Of a stretch of DNA of 64,000 nt, positions 36,519 through 47,468 are shown one piece after another (the stretch's first letter is position 1; the number at the start of each line of letters is the position of its first letter). Position numbers and translations under genes: made by a program. The notes under the pieces are model-generated. The model worked only from the letters and a program-made list of their open reading frames with translations, did not search any database and was not told the DNA's origin. Source of the DNA: Roseibium denhamense (GTDB taxonomy: Bacteria; Pseudomonadota; Alphaproteobacteria; Rhizobiales; Stappiaceae); NCBI RefSeq assembly GCF_009711415.1, contig NZ_SMLZ01000112.1:1-64000 (forward strand), given 5' to 3'.

Positions 36519-37139
36519 CTAGTCCGCGAGATCTTGCACACTCACCACACCGCCATTTTCATCCAGGCGATAAATAATTGGCGCCCCGGTCCCAAGTTCT
36601 CTTTTCAGAATTTCGTCCGGGCTCAACTTTTCAAGGTCCATGATCAAAGAGCGCAGGGAATTCCCGTGAGCAGCCACGATAGTGCGTTTTCCTGACAGCA
36701 CCTTTGGGAGAATTTCGGCCTTGTAATAGGGCAATACGCGTTCAGCCGTCATCTTGAGGCTCTCGCCACCGGGCGGTGGAACATCATATGACCGGCGCCA
36801 GATATGGACCTGCTCTTCGCCGAATTTTTCGCGTGCCTCGTCCTTATTCATGCCCGTGATATCGCCGTAATCACGTTCGTTCAGCGCCTGGTCCTTGAGA
36901 GTCTCCAAGCCGGTTTGACCCAACTCACCCAGGATGATGTCCAGTGTTTTCTGGGCTCGTGACAAATCGGATGTGAAGGCCAGGTCGAAAGAGAGTTTCA
37001 AATCGCGCAGTTGTTCCCCTGCCTTATGCGCTTCAGCAACGCCCTGTTCTGTCAGGTCCGGGTTCTTCCAGCCGGTGAACAGGTTTTTCAAGTTCCACTC
37101 GCTTTGCCCGTGTCGGACAAGCACTAAAAGGCGCTCCAT
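36519..37139 (-). CDS. gpmA: 2,3-bisphosphoglycerate-dependent phosphoglycerate mutase
   Basis: This glycolytic enzyme interconverts 2- and 3-phosphoglycerate. The 206 residues have the catalytic [10 protein letters not shown] (His10) and [15 protein letters not shown]. Next come [21 protein letters not shown] and the [14 protein letters not shown] substrate region, then AAHGNSLR. It is shorter than the E. coli enzyme (250), as is normal in alphaproteobacteria. GGAGAG precedes the ATG. It lies 16 bases downstream of dapB and ends at a terminator. Confidence 0.96.
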   Translation of the reverse strand: MERLLVLVRHGQSEWNLKNLFTGWKNPDLTEQGVAEAHKAGEQLRDLKLSFDLAFTSDLSRAQKTLDIILGELGQTGLETLKDQALNERDYGDITGMNKDEAREKFGEEQVHIWRRSYDVPPPGGESLKMTAERVLPYYKAEILPKVLSGKRTIVAAHGNSLRSLIMDLEKLSPDEILKRELGTGAPIIYRLDENGGVVSVQDLAD

Positions 37140-37155
37140 GCCACTCTCCTAAATG

Positions 37156-37977
37156 TCACACATTACTCTGGCCGAGACCGAGAACGTCGGCCATCGAATA
37201 AAACCCGGGTTTCCGGTCAAATCCCCACAACGCAGCCTTGACGGCACCGCGTGCAAACAACTGCCGGTCCTCGGCGCGGTGCGTCAGTTCGATACGCTCA
37301 CCTTCTCCGGCGAAAATCACGGAATGCTCACCTATGACCGAACCGCCGCGCAGCGTTGCAAAACCTATGTCGCCGCTTTTTCGCGGATCCATAATTCCGT
37401 CCCGCGTCCTGACAGAATGGCTGTTCAGATCGACGCCCCGGCCTTCGGCCGCCGCGTCCCCAAGCATGAGAGCCGTCCCCGAAGGCGCATCGACCTTGTG
37501 TTTGTGATGCATTTCCAGGACTTCAATATCGAAGTCCGCATCCAATGCCGCCGCCGCTTGACGCACCAGAGCGGCAAGCAAGTTCACACCAAGGCTCATG
37601 TTGCCGGATTTGATGATTCTGGCGTGCCGCGCCGCGGCCTTTAACGGCGCATCTTCGCCCTCTGCCCATCCTGTGGTGCCGATGACATGCACGATGCGCG
37701 CCTGTGCAGCCAGTTCAGCATACCAGAGGCTCGCGGCAGGCGCTGTGAAGTCCAACACGCCGTCGGCGTTGGCGAATGCTGTCAAAGCATCCTCGGTAAT
37801 TGGAACACCCGCCGGGCCCGTACCAGCCAGTTCGCCGGCGTCCTGACCAAGGAACTCCGAGCCGGACCGCTCGATCGCAGCGACGACAGCGGCTCCATCC
37901 GTGTCATGAACGGCCCGGATCAAGGCCCGGCCCATACGGCCGCCTGCCCCGACGACCACCAAACGCATTTGCGCCAT
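37156..37977 (-). CDS. dapB: 4-hydroxy-tetrahydrodipicolinate reductase
   Basis: DapB catalyses the NAD(P)H-dependent step of lysine/diaminopimelate synthesis. The 273 residues show the dinucleotide loop [25 protein letters not shown] and [12 protein letters not shown]. The catalytic segment [19 protein letters not shown] is followed by the C-terminal [22 protein letters not shown] precedes the ATG. The dapB-gpmA pair is a common alphaproteobacterial arrangement. Confidence 0.97.
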   Translation of the reverse strand: MAQMRLVVVGAGGRMGRALIRAVHDTDGAAVVAAIERSGSEFLGQDAGELAGTGPAGVPITEDALTAFANADGVLDFTAPAASLWYAELAAQARIVHVIGTTGWAEGEDAPLKAAARHARIIKSGNMSLGVNLLAALVRQAAAALDADFDIEVLEMHHKHKVDAPSGTALMLGDAAAEGRGVDLNSHSVRTRDGIMDPRKSGDIGFATLRGGSVIGEHSVIFAGEGERIELTHRAEDRQLFARGAVKAALWGFDRKPGFYSMADVLGLGQSNV

Positions 37978-38383
37978 TTATGCTTTCCTCGGCTCGTGGT
38001 TGGGGGCGGTATAGCAGGTTCGGCCCGGGAGGCAAACGGCACTACGCCCATACGCCCGGCATGGCAAAAATGACATATCAACTCCGATTATTATCTCATG
38101 ATAAGTAACAATGAATATTTTTACAGATCAAAATGCACGTATTCTGTGCGCCAGATTGGTTTTCAGCTTTCACGAATGATAAACCCTACAATGTTACGCT
38201 GGCTCTCAAAATGTATAATGACAGCTTACGTTTCATGGGGCGGGCGAACATGGTTGCAGTCATACAATCCAAGATTTTGCCGGGGATGGCTGCGCCTATA
38301 AAACCTGCACACAGGACTGCCTGCCGACGTTTATTCTTCTGTTTCCGAACCTTTTCGAACAGAGGTTCTACATCGGGCCCTAA
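37978..38383. other. Divergent promoter region between dapB and the GGDEF-EAL gene
   Basis: The 406 bases contain an AT-rich block (about 38085-38240) with a small dyad TTATC/GATAA near 38092. Short plus-strand frames occur but have no recognisable family or clear ribosome site. I see no gene here. Confidence 0.5.
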
Positions 38384-41152
38384 ATGTTAGGTTTTAAACC
38401 AAAAGTAGGATTCACATTTCCTTTCAGCAGGCTCGTAATGAGCCTCTTTGCCGTCGGGCTGATCGGCACCGCCGTTGCGTTGTTCTGGGTTACCTACCTT
38501 GGAAGCCTATCAATCGCAGAACACGAGATGGCGAGAACTGCGCGCTCAAAGGCAACATTGGCACGCCTGGTTTTTGTACAGCACCTCGACCAGCTTGAAA
38601 GGCAGATCCGCTCGGCTGCAACCGACCCGGCTCTCCGGCAAGCCCTGCAGGACAATCAGGCAAACGATGCCCAGGCCGTCATTGACGGTGCTGCCCAGAG
38701 CATGACGAGCGCGGTGCTCGATATCCTTTTGGTTGACCGGCCCGATACTCCGGAATGGGCCACATCAAGTTTGGGTCTTATCGATACGGGCGAACAGTTG
38801 CCGCCTCTGGTCCGCGCCGCTCTGCCACCGGACGTTTGGGTGTTGTACACCGATCACAGTGTTGAACCCGGGATCACAACAGCGGCCTTGTCAGTCTTGG
38901 TCCTGGATCCGGACACAGGTCAAGCACTCGGCCGGGTTGTCGGCGGGACATCGGTAACCGATTCCTTTTCGCTACCGGGCGCCCTTGCCAAGACACTTCG
39001 GGTCGACAATCTCGCCTTTGTCCATGACGATCAAATCATTGCCGGGCTCGGTGACCTGGATCGCGGACAACTCCCGGAAAAGATTTTCGAGACCGAAGAT
39101 GAAGTGACGTATCAGCTGGTAAACGACCAGCTGTTTGTGAAATCGCCGCTATCGACCGACATGGACGGGCACATGATCTCGGTTGTCTCGCGGCAGACGG
39201 TCGACACCCAGCAAAATGTTCGCGCAACGTATCAGAAGTTTTTCACTCCATTTCTCCTCTACACGTCCATCCTAGCGCTCGGCGCGGCGCTAATCGTTTC
39301 CAGGATTACAAACACCGGCCTCGGCAGACTGCTTTCCTACGCGAAAAATCTCCACAAGGACCGCGTCGTAGACGCTCCTGAAAAAGGGTTTATTTCCGAA
39401 TTCAACCAGCTGGCCTCGATGTTTCAAAGTGCCTTTGAAGCGGTGCGGGACCGTGACCGGCAGTTCCGGGATATGATCGACAGTTCCCTTCATGGCGTGC
39501 TGGTTCATGCAAACCATCGCATCATCTATGTGAATGATGCGCTGCTTGAGATGCTCGGGTATGAGCCCGGGCAGAGTGACAAGCTGCTCGATCTGCCGAC
39601 CCTGACAGTTTACGCCCCGGAGGAACATACGCGCCTGCGGAGCTACTATAAACTGCGCGAAGTCGGACGCGCTCCGCAATCCTACGAGGTCAAGGGTTTG
39701 CGGAAAGATGGGCAAACCATTTGGCTGGAGCAACAGGTTCAGGTAACGGAGTGGCGCGGAGAGCTTGCCTACTACGCCACGATAACCGACATCAGCGACC
39801 GGAAGCTCCATGAGGAACTCGCGAACAAGAACGCAAACTACGACCTTTTGACCGGGCTACCGAACCGCCGGCTGCTGATTGACCGGCTCAACCAAACCAT
39901 TCAGCGCAACCGGCAGCTGGACGATATTTCGGCACTTATGGTTTTGGATGTCGACCGGTTCAAAACAGTCAACGAAACCTACGGGCCCAAGGCAGGGGAC
40001 GCTGTGATCGCGAAAGTGGCCAAGCGGCTGACGGCAGCTCTTGGTCCGGACCAGACCGTTGCAAGAATGGGCGGCGATGAGTTTGCGATCATATTGTCAA
40101 ACCTCAACGACAGCTGGCACATCGAGACCGTGGCCAAGGACGTGCTGCAAGCCGTAGCCGAACCCATTGCTATCGAAGGCCTAAGCCCAATGGTGGTCTC
40201 CATCAGCATCGGAATCACGATTAGCCCGGTTGACGGCGAAGATGATGAGACGCTTCTTCTGCAGGCCGACACCAGTATGTATGAGGCCAAGGCCGACGGC
40301 GGCAACACTTACAAGTTCTTCTCCGCGCGCATGAACGAACAAGCGGCGCGGGCAGGGCAAATCGAAATATCCCTCCGGCAAGCCGTCGAGAACGAGGCAC
40401 TCCATCTGCACTATCAGCCGATCGTCGACTACCGCTCGGGTTCTCTGGTCATGTGCGAGGCATTGTGCCGCTGGACTGATCCTGTGCTTGGCCCGGTGCC
40501 TCCAAACGAGTTCATCAAGGTTGCCGAGGAATCAGGTCTCATCAGCCGCCTGGGAGAGTGGGTCATCCGGGAAGCCTGTACCTACTTCGCATCCTGCAAT
40601 CAGAATGGACACCAATTGGGCGGGATCAGCGTAAACTTGTCGACACGTCAATGCCGCGACACAGACTTTATCGACAGACTGGCCAGGATTTTGAGGGAGA
40701 CCGGCATGAACCCGGCTTGTCTTCATCTTGAAATCACCGAAAGCATGATGTTCGATGACAGGCGTATAGACCCCGTCGAGGTGATGGAGTCGATCCGCGA
40801 GCTGGGCGTCAACATTTCTCTTGATGATTTTGGAACCGGCTACTCATCTTTGAGTTACTTGAAACGCCTTCCCATCGATATGCTCAAAATCGACCGCTCC
40901 TTCATTAAGGGGATTGAGCACGATACGGCCGGACAGGCCCTTGTCCGGGCTATCGTCTCCATGGCCGAGGGACTGAAGATCGGCATTGTCTGCGAGGGCG
41001 CAGAGACGCCGGAGCAGTGTGAATTGATTACCGCGCTCGGGTGCAACCTGATCCAGGGTTATGGCATTGCCCGGCCCATGAGCGCGGCCGACTTCCTTCG
41101 CTATCTGGAAGAACATCGCGGGCCGGCGAAAAAAATCATGGGCGCGGTATAG
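38384..41152 (+). CDS. Membrane PAS-GGDEF-EAL cyclic di-GMP protein
   Basis: This 922-residue protein has TM1 at about 12-38, a periplasmic sensor at about 40-285 and TM2 at about 287-306. A PAS domain spans about 355-470 (RQFRDMIDSSLHGVLVHANHR), GGDEF about 480-645 (ARMGGDEFAIIL) and EAL about 655-905. The EAL domain has LVMCEALCRW, NLSTRQ, DDFGTGYSSL and LKIDRSFI. Both GGDEF and EAL catalytic residues look intact, and no RxxD I-site is seen before GGDEF. Net activity (synthesis or breakdown) cannot be told. No strong ribosome site precedes ATG 38384. Confidence 0.93.
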   Translation: MLGFKPKVGFTFPFSRLVMSLFAVGLIGTAVALFWVTYLGSLSIAEHEMARTARSKATLARLVFVQHLDQLERQIRSAATDPALRQALQDNQANDAQAVIDGAAQSMTSAVLDILLVDRPDTPEWATSSLGLIDTGEQLPPLVRAALPPDVWVLYTDHSVEPGITTAALSVLVLDPDTGQALGRVVGGTSVTDSFSLPGALAKTLRVDNLAFVHDDQIIAGLGDLDRGQLPEKIFETEDEVTYQLVNDQLFVKSPLSTDMDGHMISVVSRQTVDTQQNVRATYQKFFTPFLLYTSILALGAALIVSRITNTGLGRLLSYAKNLHKDRVVDAPEKGFISEFNQLASMFQSAFEAVRDRDRQFRDMIDSSLHGVLVHANHRIIYVNDALLEMLGYEPGQSDKLLDLPTLTVYAPEEHTRLRSYYKLREVGRAPQSYEVKGLRKDGQTIWLEQQVQVTEWRGELAYYATITDISDRKLHEELANKNANYDLLTGLPNRRLLIDRLNQTIQRNRQLDDISALMVLDVDRFKTVNETYGPKAGDAVIAKVAKRLTAALGPDQTVARMGGDEFAIILSNLNDSWHIETVAKDVLQAVAEPIAIEGLSPMVVSISIGITISPVDGEDDETLLLQADTSMYEAKADGGNTYKFFSARMNEQAARAGQIEISLRQAVENEALHLHYQPIVDYRSGSLVMCEALCRWTDPVLGPVPPNEFIKVAEESGLISRLGEWVIREACTYFASCNQNGHQLGGISVNLSTRQCRDTDFIDRLARILRETGMNPACLHLEITESMMFDDRRIDPVEVMESIRELGVNISLDDFGTGYSSLSYLKRLPIDMLKIDRSFIKGIEHDTAGQALVRAIVSMAEGLKIGIVCEGAETPEQCELITALGCNLIQGYGIARPMSAADFLRYLEEHRGPAKKIMGAV

Positions 41153-41252
41153 CGCTCCAACACACCAGCGCAACTCCCAAGCTGATTGATTGCTCGGCGA
41201 CCATGTCTGCCCGGGAGAGGCCCTAGGCCTGGCCCCCTTAAGTGTTCAAAAC

Positions 41253-41281
41253 AAAAAACGGGGGCCACATCGGCCCCCGCT
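41253..41281 (-). terminator. Terminator after pnp
   Basis: On the minus strand CGGGGGCC, GATGT and GGCCCCCG form a strong hairpin followed by TTTTTTGTTTTG. It ends the long rimP-pnp operon. Confidence 0.88.
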
Positions 41282-41307
41282 TCCAATTCTCGGCAATGGA
41301 GAGATGA

Positions 41308-43440
41308 TTACTCTGCTGCGTCGTCTTTCGGAATTTCCTTACCGGTTTCCTGATCGACAACTTTCATGGACAAACGCACCTTACCGCGCTCGTCGAAGCC
41401 CATGAGTTTCACCCAGACCTTGTCGCCTTCCTTGATCACGTCCGTGACCTTAGCAACTTTCTTCGGAGCAAGCTGGGAGATGTGCACCAGGCCATCTTTC
41501 GCGCCGAAGAAGTTGACGAATGCGCCGAAGTCAACGCATTTGACGACAGTACCTTCGTAAATCATGCCGACTTCCGGCTCTGCGGCAATGGAGTTGATCC
41601 AGTTCACCGCGGCCTTGATCGCCTTGCCATCGGAAGAGGCGATCTTGACGGTGCCATCATCCTCGATGTTCACCTTTGCGCCGGTCTTTTCAACGATTTC
41701 ACGGATGACCTTGCCGCCGGAACCGATGACTTCACGGATCTTGTCGACCGGGATCTTCATCATTTCGATGCGCGGGGCATGCTCACCCAGCTCAGATCGA
41801 GCTTCGGTGATGGCATTTGCCATTTCACCGAGAATATGGATCCGGCCGCCCTTGGCCTGCTCCAGAGCAACCTTCATGATCTCTTCGGTGATACCGTCGA
41901 TCTTGATGTCCATCTGCAGCGATGTGATGCCGTTCTCAGAACCGGCCACCTTGAAGTCCATATCACCCAGGTGATCTTCATCACCCAAGATATCGGACAG
42001 GACTGCAAACCGGTCACCTTCCTTGATCAGGCCCATGGCAATACCGGCGACCGGAGCTTTCAACGGAACACCAGCATCCATGAGCGACAACGATGTACCG
42101 CAGACGGTTGCCATGGAGGACGAGCCGTTGGACTCGGTGACTTCGGAAACAACACGCAGCGTATACGGGAACTCGTGGTGCGCCGGCAGCATCGGGTTGA
42201 TCGCGCGCCAGGCCAGTTTGCCATGCCCGATTTCGCGGCGCCCTGGCGACCCCATGCGGCCAGCTTCGCCGACAGAATAAGGCGGGAAGTTGTAGTGCAG
42301 CATGAAATGAGACTTGAAAGTCCCCTCGAGAAGATCGACGAACTGCTCATCTTCTCCGGTGCCAAGCGTCGCAACAGCAAGGGCTTGGGTCTCGCCGCGG
42401 GTGAACAGGGCGGAACCGTGGGCGCGCGGCAAAATGCCGACTTCGGAGACGATCGGCCGAACCGTTGACAGGTCACGTCCGTCGATCCGCTTTCCGGTGT
42501 CCAGAATACCACCACGAACGATTTCAGCTTCCAGCTTTTTAAACTGTTCGCCAAGGACGGTCGCTTCGACAGCTTCACCTTCTGCCGCGTTGGTGATCAG
42601 GGCCTCAACGACTTTCGCTTTGGCTGCATCCACAGCGGCCTTGCGTTCAGCCTTGGATGTGATCTTGTAAGCAGCGGAAAGATCCTCGGCAGCGATGGAC
42701 TTCACCTTGCCGAAAAGCTCTGAATGGTCCGGCATTGAGAATTCGCGCGGTTCCTTCGCAGCCGTTTCAGCCAGCTTGATGATCGCGTCGATGACAGGCT
42801 GGAAGCCCTTATGACCGAACATGACAGCTGACAACATGGTGTCTTCGTCCAGCTCCTTGGCTTCCGATTCAACCATCAGCACGGCGTCGCTGGTACCGGC
42901 GACCACAAGATCCAGAGCCGATTCAGCCATATCGTCAATGTGCGGATTGAGAACGAACTCGCCATCGATCATGCCGACACGTGCACCGCCGATCGGCCCC
43001 ATGAAGGGGACGCCGGAAATGGTCAGGGCAGCCGAGGCTGCGACCATCGCAAGCATGTCAGGAGCATTTTCCATGTCATGCGAAAGAACGGTCAGAACGA
43101 TCTGTGTTTCGTTCTTGTAGCCATCAGCAAACAGGGGGCGAATCGGACGGTCGATCAAGCGCGACGTCAGGGTCTCGTGTTCGCTTGGGCGGCCTTCACG
43201 CTTGAAAAAGCCCCCCGGGATCTTACCGGCGGCGAAAGCCTTTTCCTGGTAGTTCACGGTGAGCGGGAAGAAATCCTGGCCGGCCTTCGGCTCTTTCGCG
43301 GAGACAACGGTGGCGAGAACCTTGGTTTCTCCATAGGTCGCCATAACAGCGCCGTCTGCCTGACGGGCAACCTTGCCCGTTTCGAGGACCAGCGGCCGTC
43401 CGCCCCAGTCCACTTCTACACGATGAATATCAAACATCAT
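41308..43440 (-). CDS. pnp: Polyribonucleotide nucleotidyltransferase (PNPase)
   Basis: PNPase degrades RNA 3' to 5' phosphorolytically and is part of the degradosome. The 710 residues contain two RNase PH domains ([29 protein letters not shown] at the start is typical) and [18 protein letters not shown] in the second. A KH domain ([15 protein letters not shown], about 560-575) and an S1 domain ([17 protein letters not shown], about 625-640) follow. It starts with two ATG codons; either is possible. The 236-base leader after the rpsO terminator is long enough for the autoregulation known in E. coli, but that is not shown here. Confidence 0.98.
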   Translation of the reverse strand: MMFDIHRVEVDWGGRPLVLETGKVARQADGAVMATYGETKVLATVVSAKEPKAGQDFFPLTVNYQEKAFAAGKIPGGFFKREGRPSEHETLTSRLIDRPIRPLFADGYKNETQIVLTVLSHDMENAPDMLAMVAASAALTISGVPFMGPIGGARVGMIDGEFVLNPHIDDMAESALDLVVAGTSDAVLMVESEAKELDEDTMLSAVMFGHKGFQPVIDAIIKLAETAAKEPREFSMPDHSELFGKVKSIAAEDLSAAYKITSKAERKAAVDAAKAKVVEALITNAAEGEAVEATVLGEQFKKLEAEIVRGGILDTGKRIDGRDLSTVRPIVSEVGILPRAHGSALFTRGETQALAVATLGTGEDEQFVDLLEGTFKSHFMLHYNFPPYSVGEAGRMGSPGRREIGHGKLAWRAINPMLPAHHEFPYTLRVVSEVTESNGSSSMATVCGTSLSLMDAGVPLKAPVAGIAMGLIKEGDRFAVLSDILGDEDHLGDMDFKVAGSENGITSLQMDIKIDGITEEIMKVALEQAKGGRIHILGEMANAITEARSELGEHAPRIEMMKIPVDKIREVIGSGGKVIREIVEKTGAKVNIEDDGTVKIASSDGKAIKAAVNWINSIAAEPEVGMIYEGTVVKCVDFGAFVNFFGAKDGLVHISQLAPKKVAKVTDVIKEGDKVWVKLMGFDERGKVRLSMKVVDQETGKEIPKDDAAE

Positions 43441-43678
43441 CTGTCCTTAACATGCTTTGCTTCCACTCCGCCGCGCCATGCGGCCCTTAAGGGAAGCACG
43501 TTCCCGGTCGGCCCCGGATGGGCCGGTTACCGGTGGACAGGCCACGGGCAAGACAACGGGCTGCTTTCGAAACACACGAAAGGAAAGAAGCCGGCAATCC
43601 TGCCCCATGACATGTCACGAGGTCTCTATAAAGGGTTTGCCGGGAAAAGGGAAACACTCATAAGGACCTCGATTTAAA

Positions 43679-43709
43679 GAAAAACGCGGCGGACAATGTC
43701 CACCGCGTC
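43679..43709 (-). terminator. Hairpin terminator/attenuator between rpsO and pnp
   Basis: On the minus strand ACGCGGTGGAC, ATT and GTCCGCCGCGT pair (one G-T) and are followed by TTTTC. Such partial terminators in rpsO-pnp gaps are common and would lower pnp expression relative to rpsO. Confidence 0.8.
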
Positions 43710-43728
43710 TCATGAGTTTTCGCGAACC

Positions 43729-43998
43729 TTAGCGGCGAATGCCAAGACGCTCGATCAGCGACTTGTAACGGTCTTCGCTTTTGCCGCGCGTGTAGTCCAG
43801 AAGGGACCGGCGCTGCGCAACCATCTTCAGCAGACCGCGGCGGGAGTGGTTGTCCTTGCCATGGCCCTTGAAGTGTTCGGTCAGGTTGTTGATGCGCTCG
43901 GTCAGAATAGCGATCTGGACTTCCGGAGAACCGGTGTCGCCTTCGTTGGTCGCATATTCCTTGATGAGCTCAGCTTTACGCTCTGTAGTAATCGACAT
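43729..43998 (-). CDS. rpsO: 30S ribosomal protein S15
   Basis: S15 binds 16S rRNA early in 30S assembly. The 89 residues have the usual sequence: [54 protein letters not shown] and the [10 protein letters not shown] end. GGAAAAG precedes the ATG. The 259-base upstream gap to the amine oxidase gene probably contains its promoter and its autoregulatory leader. Confidence 0.98.
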   Translation of the reverse strand: MSITTERKAELIKEYATNEGDTGSPEVQIAILTERINNLTEHFKGHGKDNHSRRGLLKMVAQRRSLLDYTRGKSEDRYKSLIERLGIRR

Positions 43999-44257
43999 CG
44001 CTCTTTTCCTTTCAAAGAGGGTGACCGGGTGAACCCGGTTCGTTGAAATGCCCTTCAGGGCCTGATCCCCCCGTCGCCAGAGCCAAGATGTCGGTCAGCA
44101 AAGGTTTTGAGAGGACGAACTGGGCCTCGATGCCCAATGGCGGCGGAATATGACGGAAAACGCTGCGGAAATAAAGGGCTTTCTTCAAGGCTCCTCGCAA
44201 AGCCGCTTCAGCGGGATCAGTTTTGCCGGGGCTTCGGTTCAAAGCAAGTCTTGTCAT

Positions 44258-45652
44258 TCATTTTGCAAGGGCCCGTTGGACTCGATCGGCAGCCGCCAAT
44301 CCGCTCAGGTATGCACCGTGCACCGTTCCATGAAAATCAAAGGTCGTGTGCTCGCCGGCAAACAGGATAGTGTTCGCCACAGGCGTTGCGAAGCGGTCGA
44401 AATCCGCCGGTGTGTTGCCGACCGCCGTATAGGAATACGCCCCCAAGGTGTGCGGGTCTTCCGACCAGCGCGTTGCCAGATGCCCGATGGGTTCGGGAGT
44501 GTTTTGGCCGAACATGGCTCGAAGAGCGCTCATGCAGTCGGCGATCATGTCAGCGTCACTCATTTTCTCGGCAACAAACGGATAGTCCCCGACGCTGACG
44601 CCAAGCAGGATGTTTTCCGGGCTGATCGTGCGGTAGTTGACGAAGTAGTTCCAGCGTCCCTTCGGCTCGCTCATATAGCCGAAATACTGCGTGCCTTCCG
44701 GCCAGAAGGCCCGCTCGAACTTCAGGGCCAGTTTGGTGACGCTGCCGAAGCCAATCTCATCGATGCTTTTTTGATGCGCCTTGGGAAGCGGCGGATCAAA
44801 CGTGATTATTCTTTTCTTGAGAACTCCAAGGGGCACCGTGCAGATCACGAAGGAGGACTCGAATGTAGCCTTTGAGGTGTGGACAGCCGCGCCGTTTCCC
44901 TCCTCGTATTCGATGCTCTCAACCAGCGTGTTCCGCCGGATATCAAGACCATCTGCGAGGCTTTTGGGGATCTGATCATAGCCACCGGGCAGGACGACAT
45001 CCGCGCCATCATATTCATCGTCCTCGTCGAAATAGTAGGCCGACAGCTTTTCTACCGGGGCCCCGGTTGAGAATTCCGTGTAGGCGCTCATCATCCAGCG
45101 CAGGACCGGATCCTGCAGACTGCCCTTGGAGACCCGCCGGATCGCGTCCGATAGCGGTTGGTCCTTATCGAAGGTGGTGTCGATCCGGGTGTAGAGGCGC
45201 TCAAGATCAAAATATTTGGCCTCAATGACGGAGGCCGGGATCGCCTGACCGTCTTTTGCAAAAACCTGAAAGCTTTCGTCGGGTGTTACCGCCGTGGGGG
45301 CGCCGATATCTGCCGCCAGACGGGAAATCGGGTTTCCGTCCGGACGGTGGATCCAGCCGGCTCCAACCTCGAAAGGGGCGCCTAGCGACCAGTCGGTCCT
45401 GATCCGGCCACCGACTTGCGATGTGGCTTCAAGCACAACGACTGAAAATCCAAGCTCGTTGAGACGACGCGCAGCAGCCAGACCGGAAATTCCCGCACCA
45501 ATCACAATGACATCAAAGTCTTCATTTTGGGCCTTTGCGGGGCGTGGCACCGTTAATGGCAACGCTAGTGCCGCGCCCGCACCAATCTTTAGGATCTGGC
45601 GGCGCGTCGCATTGCCATTTTCATAAGAACGGCGGGTTCGTTCGCGTTTCAT
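44258..45652 (-). CDS. Tat-exported flavin monoamine oxidase
   Basis: This 464-residue FAD-dependent amine oxidase oxidatively deaminates amines. Start set at 45652 (MKRERTRRSYENGNATRRQ); ATG 45700 would add 16 residues. The N-terminus has the twin-arginine motif ATRRQILKIGAGAALALPLT followed by an AKA cleavage site, so the folded FAD protein should reach the periplasm. The FAD loop is VIVIGAGISGLAAARRLNELG, with GGRIRTDW and the C-terminal FAGEHTTFDFHGTVHGAYLSG. It interrupts the usual truB-rpsO junction, starting 84 bases after truB. The substrate is unknown. Confidence 0.87.
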   Translation of the reverse strand: MKRERTRRSYENGNATRRQILKIGAGAALALPLTVPRPAKAQNEDFDVIVIGAGISGLAAARRLNELGFSVVVLEATSQVGGRIRTDWSLGAPFEVGAGWIHRPDGNPISRLAADIGAPTAVTPDESFQVFAKDGQAIPASVIEAKYFDLERLYTRIDTTFDKDQPLSDAIRRVSKGSLQDPVLRWMMSAYTEFSTGAPVEKLSAYYFDEDDEYDGADVVLPGGYDQIPKSLADGLDIRRNTLVESIEYEEGNGAAVHTSKATFESSFVICTVPLGVLKKRIITFDPPLPKAHQKSIDEIGFGSVTKLALKFERAFWPEGTQYFGYMSEPKGRWNYFVNYRTISPENILLGVSVGDYPFVAEKMSDADMIADCMSALRAMFGQNTPEPIGHLATRWSEDPHTLGAYSYTAVGNTPADFDRFATPVANTILFAGEHTTFDFHGTVHGAYLSGLAAADRVQRALAK

Positions 45653-45736
45653 CTTGCCCAGCGTCTCATCCTCGCCATTGCCGACAGAGCATGTTGCCAT
45701 GGCTGGATGGAAAGGTCAGCACATGATGGCAATCTG

Positions 45737-46681
45737 CTAAAGATGAAACACGCGGCTCGGCTGAAAACGGCCTCTTTCGATTGCACCGATAGCAACTGGA
45801 ACGCCTGCTTCGCTTGCAAACGCCGTTTCACAATTAAGCGGGGCGTCCCGTCCGCGCAGAAGAACTTGCATGCCCTTCCGGATTTTCGCAGCGTCATCTT
45901 CAGACACTGGCACTTCAACAAGCTGGTCCATTGCCTCGCGCACGGGCAAGACAAATTCCTCTACAAGCGTGTCTATCCCGCTCGCCTCATCCAGCGCCTC
46001 AGCTGCTTCGAGAAGCTCCTCAAAAGCAACCAAATCCTCTTCCCCGAACGGGCCAACCAGAAGCCGCCGCAGCTCCGTGACATGCCCGCATGTTCCAAGG
46101 CGGCGGCCGAGATCGCGCGCCAGTGCCCGCACGTAGGTTCCCTTGCCGCATTCTGCTTCAAACACAGCCCGGTCATCATCCGGACATTCAACCAGATCGA
46201 GCCGGTGAATATCAATTGGCCGCGCTTCCAGCTCCACATCTTCACCGTCTCGGGCCAGATCGTAAGCCCGCTCACCCGCGACCTTGATGGCCGAAAACTT
46301 CGGCGGAACCTGCATGATTTCGCCGATAAACTCGGGCAAAATGCTCAAGATAGTCTCTTTGTCCGGACGAATGCCTGAGGTTGCAACAACCTCCCCTTCT
46401 GTATCATCCGTATTGGTTTCAATGCCCCATGTCACCTGAAACCGGTAAACCTTGCGGCCATCCATCACGAAAGGAACAGTCTTAGTCGCTTCACCGAAAG
46501 CCACCGGCAACAGACCTGAAGCGCGAGGGTCCAGCGTACCGGCATGCCCGACCTTCTGCGGAGAAAAAATGCGCTTAATCTTGCCCAACGCATCATTCGA
46601 AGTGATCCCGTAAGGCTTGTCGAGCACAAGCCAGCCGTTGATGATGTTTTTCTTGCGCTTGAACTGCTGTTTTCGAGCCAT
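45737..46681 (-). CDS. truB: tRNA pseudouridine-55 synthase
   Basis: TruB makes pseudouridine 55 in the T-loop of tRNAs. The 314 residues show INGWLVLDKPYGITSNDAL and the catalytic GHAGTLDPRASGLLPV (Asp51). Next come the YRFQVTWGIETNTDDTEGEV segment and a C-terminal region ending near the PUA-like domain. It is part of the infB-rbfA-truB operon. A 274-base gap precedes it (46682-46955), with no convincing gene. Confidence 0.97.
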   Translation of the reverse strand: MARKQQFKRKKNIINGWLVLDKPYGITSNDALGKIKRIFSPQKVGHAGTLDPRASGLLPVAFGEATKTVPFVMDGRKVYRFQVTWGIETNTDDTEGEVVATSGIRPDKETILSILPEFIGEIMQVPPKFSAIKVAGERAYDLARDGEDVELEARPIDIHRLDLVECPDDDRAVFEAECGKGTYVRALARDLGRRLGTCGHVTELRRLLVGPFGEEDLVAFEELLEAAEALDEASGIDTLVEEFVLPVREAMDQLVEVPVSEDDAAKIRKGMQVLLRGRDAPLNCETAFASEAGVPVAIGAIERGRFQPSRVFHL

Positions 46682-46955
46682 TTTTCTTGCTTGGTTTTTT
46701 GCAAGTCGACAGCGGGCCTATCCCGCAGATCTGCCTGCAAGTGTTTGTTTAAAGCATTGGGCGTTTTGCCAGAAACGCCCAACGATACCGGATCACTCCA
46801 TATCCGACGAGCGGGCGGGAAATCGGGTCCGATTTATCGCCCACTGATCCAAGTGGGCGAGACTTGGAACGTTTCAAACCCGGTCTTCTGGGAGGCAAAT
46901 TCACCCGAACCCGAGAAACAATGGGATCAGAAACAAGCCGCAATGCCCGGCTGGC

Positions 46956-47369
46956 TCAGTCTTCCCGGTCCGTATCGCTTTCCAAATCCCGTGCAACGTC
47001 GGGCTGGTGCAAAAGCGTGCCGATCCGGTCATCGTCATCGAACCGTGTATCGAGGACAAACCGCAGGTCAGGCATGTATTTCATCGTCAGCCGGCGGGAC
47101 ACCTGCCCGCGCAGGTATTTTGCACTCCTGTTCAGGGCTTTTTCCACCTTGTCTGCGTTTGTGCCGCCGAGCGGCATGACAAGACAAGTCGCCAACCGCA
47201 GATCCGGTGTCATGCGCACTTCAGGAATGGTGATGATCACGCCATCCAGGTCCGGGTCGGAAAACCGGCCACGGGTGAAGATATCTGACAACTCCTTGCG
47301 GACCGTCTCGCCAACCTTGAGCTGGCGCTGCGACGGTCCCCGGTTGTCATGTCCAGAATGTTTCGCCAT
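46956..47369 (-). CDS. rbfA: Ribosome-binding factor A
   Basis: RbfA is a 30S maturation and cold-adaptation factor. The 137 residues have RQLKVGETVRKELSDIFTRG, the KH-like core VRMTPDLRLATCLVMPLGG and KYMPDLRFVLDTRFDDDDRI. An acidic C-terminus of about 25 residues completes it. Length is normal for alphaproteobacteria. It lies 99 bases downstream of infB. Confidence 0.97.
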   Translation of the reverse strand: MAKHSGHDNRGPSQRQLKVGETVRKELSDIFTRGRFSDPDLDGVIITIPEVRMTPDLRLATCLVMPLGGTNADKVEKALNRSAKYLRGQVSRRLTMKYMPDLRFVLDTRFDDDDRIGTLLHQPDVARDLESDTDRED

Positions 47370-47468
47370 TTCAAATCCTAACGAGCTTTTCCAAGCTCCA
47401 AATACAAGGGCGCCGGCGTGACCTTGAAGTCCCGCCGGCGCGCATCTCTGCCAATTGGTAACCGGCGA

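Noticed and set aside
38098..38390. Small plus-strand frames before the GGDEF-EAL gene
   Set aside because: No ribosome site, no family, and located in the AT-rich promoter region.
41482..42468. 328-residue plus-strand open frame
   Set aside because: Antisense to pnp, with no recognisable domains.
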